64,000 nt of DNA from Selenomonadales bacterium (GTDB lineage: Bacteria; Bacillota; Negativicutes; Sporomusales; UBA7701), in assembly GCA_029976065.1 (NCBI GenBank), contig JARKNV010000047.1, positions 142,573-206,572 on the forward strand, given 5' to 3'. The position numbers were made by a program, and so were the translations under genes. Shown here in pieces: positions 51,439-60,453 of this stretch. The notes beneath the pieces were generated by a model. The model saw only the letters and a program-made list of their open reading frames with translations. It did no database searches and had not been told where the DNA came from. Within the stretch, counting starts at the first letter, position 1; every line of letters begins with the position of its first letter.

Positions 51439-52860
51439 ATGCAAAGCCTCGGTTTCATATCGGTACTGCCGCCGCTCATAGCCATCCTGCTCGCCCTGCT
51501 GACGCGCAACGTCTATATCGCCCTCTTCATCGGCTGCTACTCGGCCTTCACCATCCTGGCCGGCAACCCGCTCACAGGCATCATCGACACCCTGAACTCC
51601 TTCGTAAAAGTATTCGCCAGCAGCGGCAACACCATCGTAATCCTCTCCATCCTCATGATCGGCGGGATAATCCAGCTCATCAACAAATCCGGAGGCATAC
51701 AAGGCTTCGTCAAATACGCCATCCACAAAAAAGCCATCATCAAAGACCGCAAAGCCGCCCAGCTCTTCTCCTGGATAATCGGCGTCCTCATCTTCACCTC
51801 CGGCACCCTCCACTGCCTCATCGCCGGCACCATCGCCCGGCCCCTGTCCGACGCCTTCAAAGTATCCCACGAAAAACTCACCTACATCATCCGCACCACC
51901 TCCACCCCGGTCTGCGTCCTCCTGCCGCTCAGCGGCTGGGGCGCCTTCATGATCGGCCTGCTCCAGGCGCAGGGCGTCCAGGACGCCACCACCGTCCTCG
52001 CCCAAAGCATACCCTTCAACTTCTACTGCCTCATCGCCGTCCTCTCCGTGCCGCTCGTCATCCTCTCCGGCAAAGATATCGGCCAGATGAAAGCCGCCGA
52101 AGAGCGCGCCATAACCACCGGCCTGCTCGACCGGCCGAAAGACGGCCCCGACGGCCAGGCGGCCGAAACCCAGAGCGCGGCCGCCTACGAAGGACAAAAG
52201 GAAAGCAGCATGCTCAACATGGTCGCGCCGCTCGTCGCCCTGCTCGCCATGATCCTCGTCGCCCTGTACGTAACCGGCAAAGGCAGCCTCCTCAAAGGCT
52301 CGGGCATGCAAGCCCTGCTGTGGGGCTGTACCTTCGCCGTCTTCGTCGCCGGGCTCATGTACGTGCCCAAACGGATCATGACCTTCGACAAATTCCTGGG
52401 CAACTTCTTCACCGGCGCCGGCGGAATGCTCTCCGTCGCCGCCATCCTCATGCTCGCCTTCTCCCTCGGCGACGTCGTCAAACAACTCGGCACCGGCGGC
52501 TACCTCGCCTCCATCTTCAAAGAAGCCTTGACCCCGGCGCTGCTGCCGCTGCTCATCTTCGCCATCAGCTGCGTCATCTCGTTCGCCACCGGCACCTCCA
52601 TGGGCACGATGGCCGTCATGTCGCCCATCGCCATCCCGCTCGCCATGGCCGTCAGCGGCAATCTCCCCCTCACCTTCGCCGCCCTCGTCGGCGGCAGCAT
52701 CTTCGGCGACCACAGCTCCCCCATCTCCGACACCGCCATCCTCTCCTGCTCCACCTCCGGCTGCGACCTCATGGACCACGTCACCTCCCAGCTTCCCTAC
52801 GCCCTCCTCAGCGCCGCCCTCTCCGTAGTCCTCTACCTCGTCGCCGGCTTCATGTTCTAA
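51439..52860 (+). CDS. Na+/H+ antiporter NhaC family protein
   Basis: 473 aa; LPPLIAILLALLTRNVYIALFIG, FATGTSMGTMAVMSPIAIPLAMAV, GGSIFGDHSSPISDTAILSCSTSGCDLMDHV. Confidence 0.88.
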   Translation: MQSLGFISVLPPLIAILLALLTRNVYIALFIGCYSAFTILAGNPLTGIIDTLNSFVKVFASSGNTIVILSILMIGGIIQLINKSGGIQGFVKYAIHKKAIIKDRKAAQLFSWIIGVLIFTSGTLHCLIAGTIARPLSDAFKVSHEKLTYIIRTTSTPVCVLLPLSGWGAFMIGLLQAQGVQDATTVLAQSIPFNFYCLIAVLSVPLVILSGKDIGQMKAAEERAITTGLLDRPKDGPDGQAAETQSAAAYEGQKESSMLNMVAPLVALLAMILVALYVTGKGSLLKGSGMQALLWGCTFAVFVAGLMYVPKRIMTFDKFLGNFFTGAGGMLSVAAILMLAFSLGDVVKQLGTGGYLASIFKEALTPALLPLLIFAISCVISFATGTSMGTMAVMSPIAIPLAMAVSGNLPLTFAALVGGSIFGDHSSPISDTAILSCSTSGCDLMDHVTSQLPYALLSAALSVVLYLVAGFMF

Positions 52861-52878
52861 TCGTACCGTAGCGGTAAA

Positions 52879-52911
52879 AAGCCCTAAAGCCATTAAAGCT
52901 TTAGGGCTTTT
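52879..52911 (+). terminator. Terminator of the DAPDH-deacylase-NhaC operon
   Basis: AAGCCCTAAAGCcattaaAGCTTTAGGGCTTTT. Confidence 0.85.
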
Positions 52912-52978
52912 GCATTTCTCATGCTGAGCGGCGCGGCTGCTCCCCGGCATCGGGGCACCCTCGCGCCGCGGCGACGGT

Positions 52979-53197
52979 CTAGGGGCGCCGCGCTACAGGC
53001 GCCCTGTTCGCCCCCGCCTGCTCGGCGAATCCGGCCGCCATCCCCCGCGCCAACTCGGCGTTGCCGCCGTCCGTCCGGGCGAGGGCGGCCGCCAAATCCA
53101 GCAGCACCGCCCGCCCAAAGCAGGCCGCCAGCTCCCCGTACCGCCGCCGCGCATACTCGTAACCCCGCGCAAAATCGTTAGGATAATTCCTCGCCAT
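52979..53197 (-). CDS. Small conserved protein of unknown function, family copy 1
   Basis: MARNYPNDFARGYEYARRRYGELAACFGRAVLLDLAAALARTDGGNAELARGMAAGFAEQ..., same family as 54002..54208 and 61537..61743; divergent C-terminus. Confidence 0.7.
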   Translation of the reverse strand: MARNYPNDFARGYEYARRRYGELAACFGRAVLLDLAAALARTDGGNAELARGMAAGFAEQAGANRAPVARRP

Positions 53198-53269
53198 CCG
53201 TCACCCTCGCATCCAGCGCCTTTTTCTATCCATATCATACCATTAATTGCAAAACAAATGAATTTTTAT

Positions 53270-53284
53270 TGCATTTTAAATGCA
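53270..53284. promoter_or_regulatory. Palindrome between small ORF and XRE copy 1 (candidate operator)
   Basis: TGCATTT-T-AAATGCA, with additional nearby TTGCA elements. Confidence 0.5.
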
Positions 53285-53334
53285 GTGTAATTGCACTTCC
53301 CCACCCATATAATATACGCAGGGGGTGGACAGAT

Positions 53335-53616
53335 TTGCGCAGACCCAAGAAATTCACGCAACAATATCGGGAAATCGGCCAAAAGATTGCTTTTTACCGC
53401 AACCTTCGCGGCCTGACCCAAGAAGAACTCGCCGAAAAAATCGAAGTCAGCGTAAGTCATATCAGTAAAATAGAAGCTCCCCAGGCGAACACCTCCCTTT
53501 CCCTCGATATGTTGTACCTCATTGCCGAAGGTCTGAACATCGACATTGCCGCCTTTTTTAATCCGATTGAAATAAGCGGCCCCTACCTAAAAAAAGCAGG
53601 GCACCCGCGAGCCTAA
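53335..53616 (+). CDS. XRE family HTH regulator, copy 1
   Basis: YREIGQKIAFYRNLRGLTQEELAEKIEVSVSHISKIEAPQANTSLSLDMLYLIAEGLNIDIAAFF; TTG start. Confidence 0.88.
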   Translation: MRRPKKFTQQYREIGQKIAFYRNLRGLTQEELAEKIEVSVSHISKIEAPQANTSLSLDMLYLIAEGLNIDIAAFFNPIEISGPYLKKAGHPRA

Positions 53617-53666
53617 CTCTCACTAACGCAAGAGACCGATTCCCTGTACAGGGAGCCGGTCCTTAT

Positions 53667-53760
53667 TCTTGTTTTAGCGTGGCGCCCTTAGCTGTTCCGC
53701 CCCTTGCGGCCGCAACCGCGGGGCCGCCAAACCCCGGCTCCGGCGCTCCGGCCGGACGCG
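53667..53760. repeat. GC-rich repeat module, copy A
   Basis: GTGGCGCCCTTAGCTGTTCCGCCCCTTGCGGCCGCAACCGCGGGGCCGCCAAACCCCGGCTCCGGCGCTCCGGCCG; near-identical to 62324-62402. Confidence 0.8.
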
Positions 53761-53910
53761 CTCTATCAGATGCGCCCGCCGCTTCCGCCTATCCCGGCTC
53801 GTCTCGCGGAACGCCCGGCAAAAATTCGCCAACGCCACCCACATTCTCGTCGGCGATACCTCTGCGCCGTCCCCCTGCTTCAACTGCCGCTCTATTTTAT
53901 CTGCTTTGCT
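53760..53910 (-). pseudogene. Serine recombinase C-terminal relic A
   Basis: IERQLKQGDGAEVSPTRMWVALANFCRAFRETSRDRRKRRAHLIERV resembles the C-terminal end of large serine recombinases; runs straight into the GC-rich module. Confidence 0.6.
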
Positions 53911-53920
53911 TTATCCCCCC

Positions 53921-54180
53921 GTCGCTCAGCTCATCATCACTTCCTGCCACATCAGAAAGCCCAAAGAAACCGGCGTCGCCAAACCGGCGCGAGCCGCACG
54001 CTCAGCCCTCGTTCTTCTTCGCCTGCGCCAGCTCGGCCAGGCCGGCCGCCATCCCCCGCGCCAGTTCGGCATTGTCGCCGTCCGTCCGGGCGAGGGCGGC
54101 CGCCAAATCCAGCAGCATCGCCCGGTCGAAACCGGCCGCCAGCTCCCCGTACCGCCACCGCACGTAATCGTAACCCCGCG
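53921..54180. repeat. Long direct repeat, copy A
   Basis: Gapless, nearly identical alignment to 61456-61715 (constant offset 7,535 bp at both ends). Confidence 0.9.
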
Positions 54181-54208
54181 CGAAATCGTTAGGATAATTC
54201 GTCGCCAT
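54002..54208 (-). CDS. Small conserved protein of unknown function, family copy 2
   Basis: MATNYPNDFARGYDYVRWRYGELAAGFDRAMLLDLAAALARTDGDNAELARGMAAGLAELAQAKKNEG. Confidence 0.75.
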   Translation of the reverse strand: MATNYPNDFARGYDYVRWRYGELAAGFDRAMLLDLAAALARTDGDNAELARGMAAGLAELAQAKKNEG

Positions 54209-54242
54209 CCGTCACCCTCGATGCGAAAATCCCCGGAATTGA

Positions 54243-54282
54243 GTAATAACTTAATTGCTCATACTAATTATACGGTTATTAC
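54243..54282. promoter_or_regulatory. Inverted repeat between small ORF and XRE copy 2 (candidate operator)
   Basis: GTAATAAC (54243-54250) ... GTTATTAC (54275-54282). Confidence 0.5.
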
Positions 54283-54374
54283 CGAAATAAATCAAGGCAT
54301 TATCATGCTATAGCCTGATAAATTGTCCTTTTGCAGCGTATGACGCAGGGTATAATTTAGTTATAGGTTAACGC

Positions 54375-54698
54375 TTGGAGTTGATTACCCTGTTCGATGT
54401 CGGCGGTCGGATTCGCAAACTGCGTAAGGAACGCGGCATAAGCGCCAAGGAAGTGGCTATTTCCCTGGGAGTATCGGCCAGCTTCATTTCCGGAATCGAG
54501 AATAATACCGATAAATGCTCACTGGAAAACCTGGAGCGCATTTGTCGGGTCCTGGGCGTCACCCTTGCCGGGTTCTTCGCCGAACCCTCCGAGGACCTTG
54601 CCCCCGAACTCATGCGCTTGCTGGAAACCGCGAAAAAACTGTCCCCCGAGCAACGGGAGGCGGTTCGCAAAATGCTGGAAACCATGAATAAAGACTGA
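54375..54698 (+). CDS. XRE family HTH regulator, copy 2
   Basis: VGGRIRKLRKERGISAKEVAISLGVSASFISGIENNTDKCSLENLERICRVLGVTLAGFF...PELMRLLETAKKLSPEQREAVRKMLETMNKD. Confidence 0.92.
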   Translation: MELITLFDVGGRIRKLRKERGISAKEVAISLGVSASFISGIENNTDKCSLENLERICRVLGVTLAGFFAEPSEDLAPELMRLLETAKKLSPEQREAVRKMLETMNKD

Positions 54699-54702
54699 CG
54701 CA

Positions 54703-54736
54703 AAGGCCCGCCACCAGGCGGGCCTTGGTTTTTGTT
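54703..54736 (+). terminator. Terminator of XRE copy 2
   Basis: AAGGCCCGCCaccaGGCGGGCCTTGGTTTTTG. Confidence 0.85.
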
Positions 54737-55060
54737 TTATAGCGCGGCGTCCTTGACTGTGCCGCCCCGTGCGAGCGCACCGTCAGACCGGAGCGAAGTG
54801 GAGGAGTCCGCAGGACTTGCGCCGCAGGGCATAATCCGTCATTGGTGCCACGCTGTTACGTGGCCCTTGCGGGGCCCTTACCACCTCTAATTGCAATAGT
54901 TTTAATTAATCATCCCGGAGCCGTTGATTCAGGAACTAGCACGCCCTTATTAATGTTTGTATTTTAGAACATGAATTCTAATTTTCGAACACTCAGTACT
55001 AAAACATCAGTATTTTTGTGCTATACTTATAATAAAATTCAATCATCGGCCTGTTGAATA

Positions 55061-57001
55061 GTGATTGGAGAGTGGGATTGCATGAAAATTGCGGTGGGTG
55101 GTTCAGAATTCTTCCAACGCTATATTCGAGAAATTAGAGAAACACGGCTTTTTGAGTCCGTAGAAATTATCGGATTATTTATTGACTATAATAACATCGA
55201 TTGCCCCAAGGTAGCAAAGCATTTGGAAAAGGTTAATGCCCAGGTTGTGGTCCTAGGGCCTACACATTATCAACAATTAAAGCCATACCTAAATATCCCC
55301 TGCTATGTCATACGGCCTAGTATTGTTGATTTTCTGTCGCTCAATAAGCAAATCAAAAACCATACAAAAACCTGTACTGTCTTACCATATCCAGATGATA
55401 TTGACTTTAGCGCATTGGAAAGCGGTCTCAATATTAAAGTCAATAAAGCCTGGTATCACGATGTTAACGACATCGAAAACACTGTTAAATTACTTAAAGA
55501 GCGCGGTTTTTATACGGTTATCGGCAATAACAGGGTATGTTCCGTGGCGCATAATTATGGCATGCAAAGCCTCTACTATTACAGAAGGGATGGTATGATT
55601 GAAGCAATAAGAAATGCCATCCAGATGGCTGAAAACAGTCAGCGCGAAGAGCAATATATCAACGAAGTCAAGTCCATTTTATCCGGTACTATAAATGGTA
55701 TTATATCTACCTCTTATGATGGGACGATCAGCTATGCCAATAAGTCAGCTTTGAGCATACTGAAGACGGTGCAAGATAAACTATACGGCCGCAGTATCAA
55801 CGATCTGCTTCCCCGCGATATTGTCGACAGAGTACTCACAGATGGACGGCAAGAAAACAATATTGCTCTATGGTTTAACAACGTAAACATTATGGGGAAC
55901 TTAATTCCGCTTAAAATCGGCGATGTCATTCGAGGCGTCTGTCTGAACTTTGAGAACACCTCAAAGATTTTAGAGTTCGAAGCCATAATTCGGCAAGAAA
56001 TCAAGCGTAAAAGCTTTGCTACTCGATACTCCTTTGAAGATATTATTGGCACAAGCGGCGCAATCAGAGAAACCGTGGACCGTGCGAAACGATTTGCTCA
56101 AACTGATTCGACCATTCTGATTACTGCCGAAACCGGCACGGGAAAGGAAGTCTTTGCGCAAAGTATCCATAACTTAAGCCGACGCAGACAATATCCGTTT
56201 GTCGCAATAAACTGCAGCTCTATTCCGGATACATTAATTGAAAGTGAGTTATTTGGATACGAAACTGGCTCATTTACTGGCGCGATCAGTAAAGGTAAAC
56301 AGGGCCTTATCGAGCTTGCGCACCGTGGCACAATATTTTTGGATGATATCGATTCGATTTCACCTAATTTTCAGTCGAAAATCCTGAGAGTGATTCAGGA
56401 GCGGGAGATTATTAAGATCGGCGGGGACAAAACCATTCCGATTGACATCCGCTTTATCGTCGCTACCAATCGCAACTTGAAAGCGATGGTTGAGGCGGGT
56501 TTGTTCCGCAATGATTTGTATTATCGTCTAAATGTTCTCCGATTATCGATTCCACCATTAAAACAAAGGCAGGAAGATCTTCCGGAGCTTTATAAATTCT
56601 ACTTGAGTCAATTTGACCAAACGCTTTATATGGATATCGAAAAATCCTTTCACGACATCTTTAAACCGGCGTTTGAATATCATTATCCAGGGAACATCAG
56701 AGAACTCATAAGCATTACCGAGCGTTTTGTAACGTTGGCGGATCGGTCGCGGCTTGGCGATTTTCCTTATCTGCAGCAACTGCTGATTGAGTGTCTTGAT
56801 AATCCGAAAAGTACTGCTGGGTGCGAGCAAATAGGCGTAATTGTTGGTGATGATTATGGCAAAGACATTAAAACTGCTGAAAGGGAAGTCCTGCGGTACT
56901 ATTTGTCCAAACATGGCGGGAACATGGTCGAGTTGGCAAAGTCACTGGGAATCGGCCGCACCACCTTGTACAGCAAGCTCAAAGACCTTTCTCTGAAATG
57001 A
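55061..57001 (+). CDS. Sigma-54-dependent activator with PrpR-like N-terminal domain, PAS and AAA+
   Basis: [54 protein letters not shown]...IFLDDIDSI...; C-terminal LAKSLGIGRTTLYSKLKDLSLK. Confidence 0.93.
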   Translation: MIGEWDCMKIAVGGSEFFQRYIREIRETRLFESVEIIGLFIDYNNIDCPKVAKHLEKVNAQVVVLGPTHYQQLKPYLNIPCYVIRPSIVDFLSLNKQIKNHTKTCTVLPYPDDIDFSALESGLNIKVNKAWYHDVNDIENTVKLLKERGFYTVIGNNRVCSVAHNYGMQSLYYYRRDGMIEAIRNAIQMAENSQREEQYINEVKSILSGTINGIISTSYDGTISYANKSALSILKTVQDKLYGRSINDLLPRDIVDRVLTDGRQENNIALWFNNVNIMGNLIPLKIGDVIRGVCLNFENTSKILEFEAIIRQEIKRKSFATRYSFEDIIGTSGAIRETVDRAKRFAQTDSTILITAETGTGKEVFAQSIHNLSRRRQYPFVAINCSSIPDTLIESELFGYETGSFTGAISKGKQGLIELAHRGTIFLDDIDSISPNFQSKILRVIQEREIIKIGGDKTIPIDIRFIVATNRNLKAMVEAGLFRNDLYYRLNVLRLSIPPLKQRQEDLPELYKFYLSQFDQTLYMDIEKSFHDIFKPAFEYHYPGNIRELISITERFVTLADRSRLGDFPYLQQLLIECLDNPKSTAGCEQIGVIVGDDYGKDIKTAEREVLRYYLSKHGGNMVELAKSLGIGRTTLYSKLKDLSLK

Positions 57002-57039
57002 CAGAAAACCGTCGACTCTCGTCGGCGGTTTTCTGTTTT
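57001..57039 (+). terminator. Terminator of the sigma-54 activator gene
   Basis: ACAGAAAACCGTCGACtctcGTCGGCGGTTTTCTGTTTT. Confidence 0.8.
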
Positions 57040-57151
57040 ATTGCCATTTACACGATTAAGCATACGTTCGTATTTTCGAACAAATTCCTATATCTCGAAC
57101 AAAACCAATGGGCGACCAAAGACTCAGCCGCGAGAATCGGGGCTTTTTTCA

Positions 57152-57169
57152 TTGGCACAAGTTTTGCTA
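57152..57169 (+). promoter_or_regulatory. Sigma-54 promoter upstream of opine dehydrogenase
   Basis: TTGGCACAAGTTTTGCTA (TGGCAC-N5-TTGCT). Confidence 0.85.
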
Positions 57170-57216
57170 CATCCAAGGCTAACTGCTGCAATTGCAGAAA
57201 TAAAGGGGGCCTTGTT

Positions 57217-58335
57217 ATGAAAACACGGAAGATTACAATTATCGGAGGGGGTAACGGCGGTTTTGCGGCGGCATCCGATCTAACCATCCGCGGGCATGAA
57301 ATTACTTTGTACGAACTCCCGGATTTCCGAAACGGACTGGCTGGAGTCATTGAAAAAGGGGGTATAGAGCTAGAGGCTTTCCCCAGCAACGGCCTTAAGG
57401 GTGGATTTGCTAAGATTCACAGAATCACCTTTGACATTGAAGAGGCGCTGAAAGCATCTGATATCGTTTTTGTAATCGTTCCTTCCAATGCCCTTGAGAC
57501 GATCGCCAAACTCTGCGCACCGCATATCCGCGAAAATCAGATAATCACGCTTTGCCCGGCTAACTTCGGGGGAAGCATAATGTTCAGAAAAGTACTTAAG
57601 CAGAATGGCTGTGCTAAGCATGTATGGATCGCTGAGGCTAGCTGTATGATGTATGCATGCCGCAAAAAAGATGCCTCGTCCGTTTGGGTTAGAGGTTATA
57701 AGCACAATCTCGGCGTTGCCTTCTTTCCTAGCGAAAACAGCGATGAAGCCTTTAGTCAATTACAGGAAATATATCCTATATTCACAAAATATGATAACAT
57801 TCTCACTACCGGCCTCTCCAACCCTAATACCCTGATGCATACGACTCTGATGATGGCTAATCTCAGCAATATTGATAACCAGGAGGATCGGTTATTTTAC
57901 CGTGAATGCTTTACACCGGCCGTCCAGAGTATTCAAGATGCATTGGAAGCTGAACGGATACAATTTAACCGTATCCCGGGATTCAAGCTGACAACATTAT
58001 GGGAAATGGTTGCAAAGTGGTATGGCTACCAGGGGGCCAAGGGCTCATCGTTACGAGATTTGAATACAAGCGCGCCTATCTTCGCCTACAGTAAGATGCC
58101 TACGTCACTGAACCATCGCTATCTCACCGAGGACGTTCCCTACGGGCTAATTCCTATCGAAGAGCTTATGGAACAGTTTGCATTGCCACACAAGATTACC
58201 TCTGCGCTTATCCACATATGTTGCGCAATGTGCGGAACCGATTTTTACAAAGAAGCACGAAGATTGGATGACTTAGGTCTTAAAGGATTGAATGCCAAGC
58301 AGATGATGAGCTACGTTGCTTGCGGCAGTTATTAA
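57217..58335 (+). CDS. NAD/NADP octopine/nopaline (opine) dehydrogenase family protein
   Basis: ITIIGGGNGGFAAASDLTIRGHEITLYELPDF; SNPNTLMHTTLMMANLSNI; RIPGFKLTTLWEMVAKWYGYQGAKG; RYLTEDVPYGLIPIEELMEQF. Confidence 0.9.
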   Translation: MKTRKITIIGGGNGGFAAASDLTIRGHEITLYELPDFRNGLAGVIEKGGIELEAFPSNGLKGGFAKIHRITFDIEEALKASDIVFVIVPSNALETIAKLCAPHIRENQIITLCPANFGGSIMFRKVLKQNGCAKHVWIAEASCMMYACRKKDASSVWVRGYKHNLGVAFFPSENSDEAFSQLQEIYPIFTKYDNILTTGLSNPNTLMHTTLMMANLSNIDNQEDRLFYRECFTPAVQSIQDALEAERIQFNRIPGFKLTTLWEMVAKWYGYQGAKGSSLRDLNTSAPIFAYSKMPTSLNHRYLTEDVPYGLIPIEELMEQFALPHKITSALIHICCAMCGTDFYKEARRLDDLGLKGLNAKQMMSYVACGSY

Positions 58336-58481
58336 GCGAATTTTATAGCGCAAGCGAGGTCGTGAGCGGCAGCTTTGACAGTTTAATTCTTCCAGGAACG
58401 TTAGTCCAGAAAGACTTAAAGCGCTGCTTCTGCTGGCTACGGTAGCATAATAATCAGAAAAAGGAAGGGCTGGTTGACCGA

Positions 58482-59795
58482 ATGGAAGTATGGCCGAATT
58501 TTAATATATGGTGGGGCCTCCTGGGATTGCTGCCATTCATAGCGTATATAGTCATCATGTATCGGGGTATGGATATGGTTCCTGGTACCCTTATATGTGT
58601 AATATTGGGGGGCCTTATAACTCACCAAGGTTTGAATGGGATTGGCACGGAGATAGTGAAAACTCTTGGGTCGCCACTTGCGGTCGTCGGCCTAATCATC
58701 ATGATAGGAAGAGGACTTGGTCAGGTGCTGACGGAAACCAAAGTGGCGCACACTATCGTACATGGGATCATGTATTCTGTCGGAGTTAATACAAAGAAGA
58801 GAGCCATGCTTGGTATTATGGTGGCCACAATGTTTATAACCGCGCTGTTGGGAACAATGGCAGGCGGCGTAGCAATTATCGCGCCGATTGTAGTTCCCAT
58901 AGCAGCTGCAGTAGGTCTGACGCCTGCCGTAGTGGGTGTTCTTTTCCAAGGGGTCGGTGAAGAGGCTTTGACACTGGGACCATTTACCCCCCCGGTCGTG
59001 ATGCTCATGACGCTTACTGGACTTGCCTATGGCACAATGGTTCTATACGCTGCCATTCCTATCGCACTGGTTACCGCAGTAGTGACATGGTTTATGGCAC
59101 AAAAGATCCAGCGTCAGACGGAAGGAATTATTAAATACTCGGAAGAGAGCATACAGGCTGCTACATATACCCCTAACGATACTCAACGACGTACGACGGC
59201 CATCTTCCTCGTAACTTTCTTTATCCTTGTCACCTACGGGATATATATCAAAGCGGGAACTTCTTTCATAATAGCAGTTATGATCCTCCTTGCCATGCTA
59301 GTCGGCCTGCTCAGTAGACTATCAATTGATCAGACCTTCAGGTTCTTTATAAAAGGGATGGAAGGAAATCTTTGGATGTTCGTAGGGATTCTTTTGTTAG
59401 GCCCGCTGATTAATTTTGTTGAAAAGGCCGGCGGATTTTACGCTATAACCAGCCTAATGCAACCTTACTTATTGCTTGGCGGTAAGGTAGTAACCATTAT
59501 CTTCGGGGGCTTATTCGGCGCTTTTGGCATATCAGGATCGGTAGTAGCCGAACTAATGACACTACACATGTTATTCAAAGACATATTGGCGCAACAAGGG
59601 GTATCGATGGTAGTTTGGGCCGTTGCCCTCATTATAGCTACCAGGGTGACCAATTTTATCTACCCCGGAGGTAACATGTTCGCTATGATGGGCTTTGCGG
59701 AGCTAAAAGAGATTAAATGGATGCTGAAAAACGGTGCGATGGTTGCAATGGCTCAAGTGGTTTTACTTATTACCTACGCTGTTCTGTTTGCGTAA
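58482..59795 (+). CDS. Na+/H+ antiporter / ion-transporter-superfamily membrane protein
   Basis: 437 aa multi-TM; GTMAGGVAIIAPIVVPIAAAVGLTPAVVGVLFQGVGEEALTLGPFTPPVVMLMTLTG. Confidence 0.75.
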   Translation: MEVWPNFNIWWGLLGLLPFIAYIVIMYRGMDMVPGTLICVILGGLITHQGLNGIGTEIVKTLGSPLAVVGLIIMIGRGLGQVLTETKVAHTIVHGIMYSVGVNTKKRAMLGIMVATMFITALLGTMAGGVAIIAPIVVPIAAAVGLTPAVVGVLFQGVGEEALTLGPFTPPVVMLMTLTGLAYGTMVLYAAIPIALVTAVVTWFMAQKIQRQTEGIIKYSEESIQAATYTPNDTQRRTTAIFLVTFFILVTYGIYIKAGTSFIIAVMILLAMLVGLLSRLSIDQTFRFFIKGMEGNLWMFVGILLLGPLINFVEKAGGFYAITSLMQPYLLLGGKVVTIIFGGLFGAFGISGSVVAELMTLHMLFKDILAQQGVSMVVWAVALIIATRVTNFIYPGGNMFAMMGFAELKEIKWMLKNGAMVAMAQVVLLITYAVLFA

Positions 59796-59903
59796 GTAGC
59801 AAATCAATTATTTATTCTTCAACGCATCAGGAGACGCTCTCGCCTGTGGGGTCAATTAAAGAAAACACATCGAGTCGGGGGTAATCTGGAGATAAAATAC
59901 AGT

Positions 59904-59933
59904 CAATGAAGCCTTGCAGTCAAGGCTTCATTG
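59904..59933 (+). terminator. Hairpin downstream of the antiporter gene
   Basis: CAATGAAGCCTTG-cagt-CAAGGCTTCATTG. Confidence 0.7.
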
Positions 59934-60061
59934 CGTTTGTAAGGAATTGTATATGTTCTTGCAAACGTAGGGAGAAAACAGTCAAAGCGGTCTTAAAGTA
60001 CTGAATTTATTCTGGAATGAGTTTGTGTTTCTTTCGAAATAAAACTGTTACCGTCGCGGCG

Positions 60062-60106
60062 ACTTCAACACAAGAGAGGCGGTAACCGCCTCTCTTGTGT
60101 TGAAGT
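60062..60106. repeat. 45-bp perfect palindrome with essentially no loop
   Basis: ACTTCAACACAAGAGAGGCGGT-a-ACCGCCTCTCTTGTGTTGAAGT. Confidence 0.9.
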
Positions 60107-60119
60107 TGGATTGCATTTA

Positions 60120-60310
60120 GGATACTATTCCACCTATTTTATCTATCTTCCTATCCTGCGTTACCGTTCACCAGCCGCTTCCGCCCATCCCGGCTCGCCT
60201 CGCGGAACACCCGGCAGAAATCCGCCATTGCTTGCCTGATTCTTTCCAGCGATACTTCGGGGTCGGTACCTTGTTGTACTTGATGCTCTATTTCCTGGTG
60301 CCGCCTGGCC
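60120..60310 (-). pseudogene. Serine recombinase C-terminal relic B
   Basis: ARRHQEIEHQVQQGTDPEVSLERIRQAMADFCRVFREASRDGRKRLV, then a deletion relative to relic C, with TVTQDRKIDKI in another frame. Confidence 0.6.
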
Positions 60311-60453
60311 ACGGTACCCCCCAACCCCCAATAAAAAAGCCACCGGCCGGATCGGCGTGGCGGCTGTAGACTTGCATTAGAATTCAACCAACTTACTAAA
60401 CACTACGCTATTTATAGCATCGGGTAGCAAAACTATCGCTTCCCGCTAGTAAC

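Noticed and set aside
49389-52950. Long ORFs 49450..51357 (-), 51418..52950 (-), 51432..52871 (+) and 49389..50435 (+)
   Set aside because: GC-rich shadow frames of the DAPDH, deacylase and NhaC genes; G/E/D- or R/P/H-rich with no domains.
53906-54313. Plus-strand ORFs MLYPPVAQLIITSCHIRKPKETGVAK... (53906..54313 and 61441..61845)
   Set aside because: They are duplicated only because the DNA is duplicated. The minus-strand 68-aa frame is also kept in the more diverged third copy, so it is the likelier coding frame.
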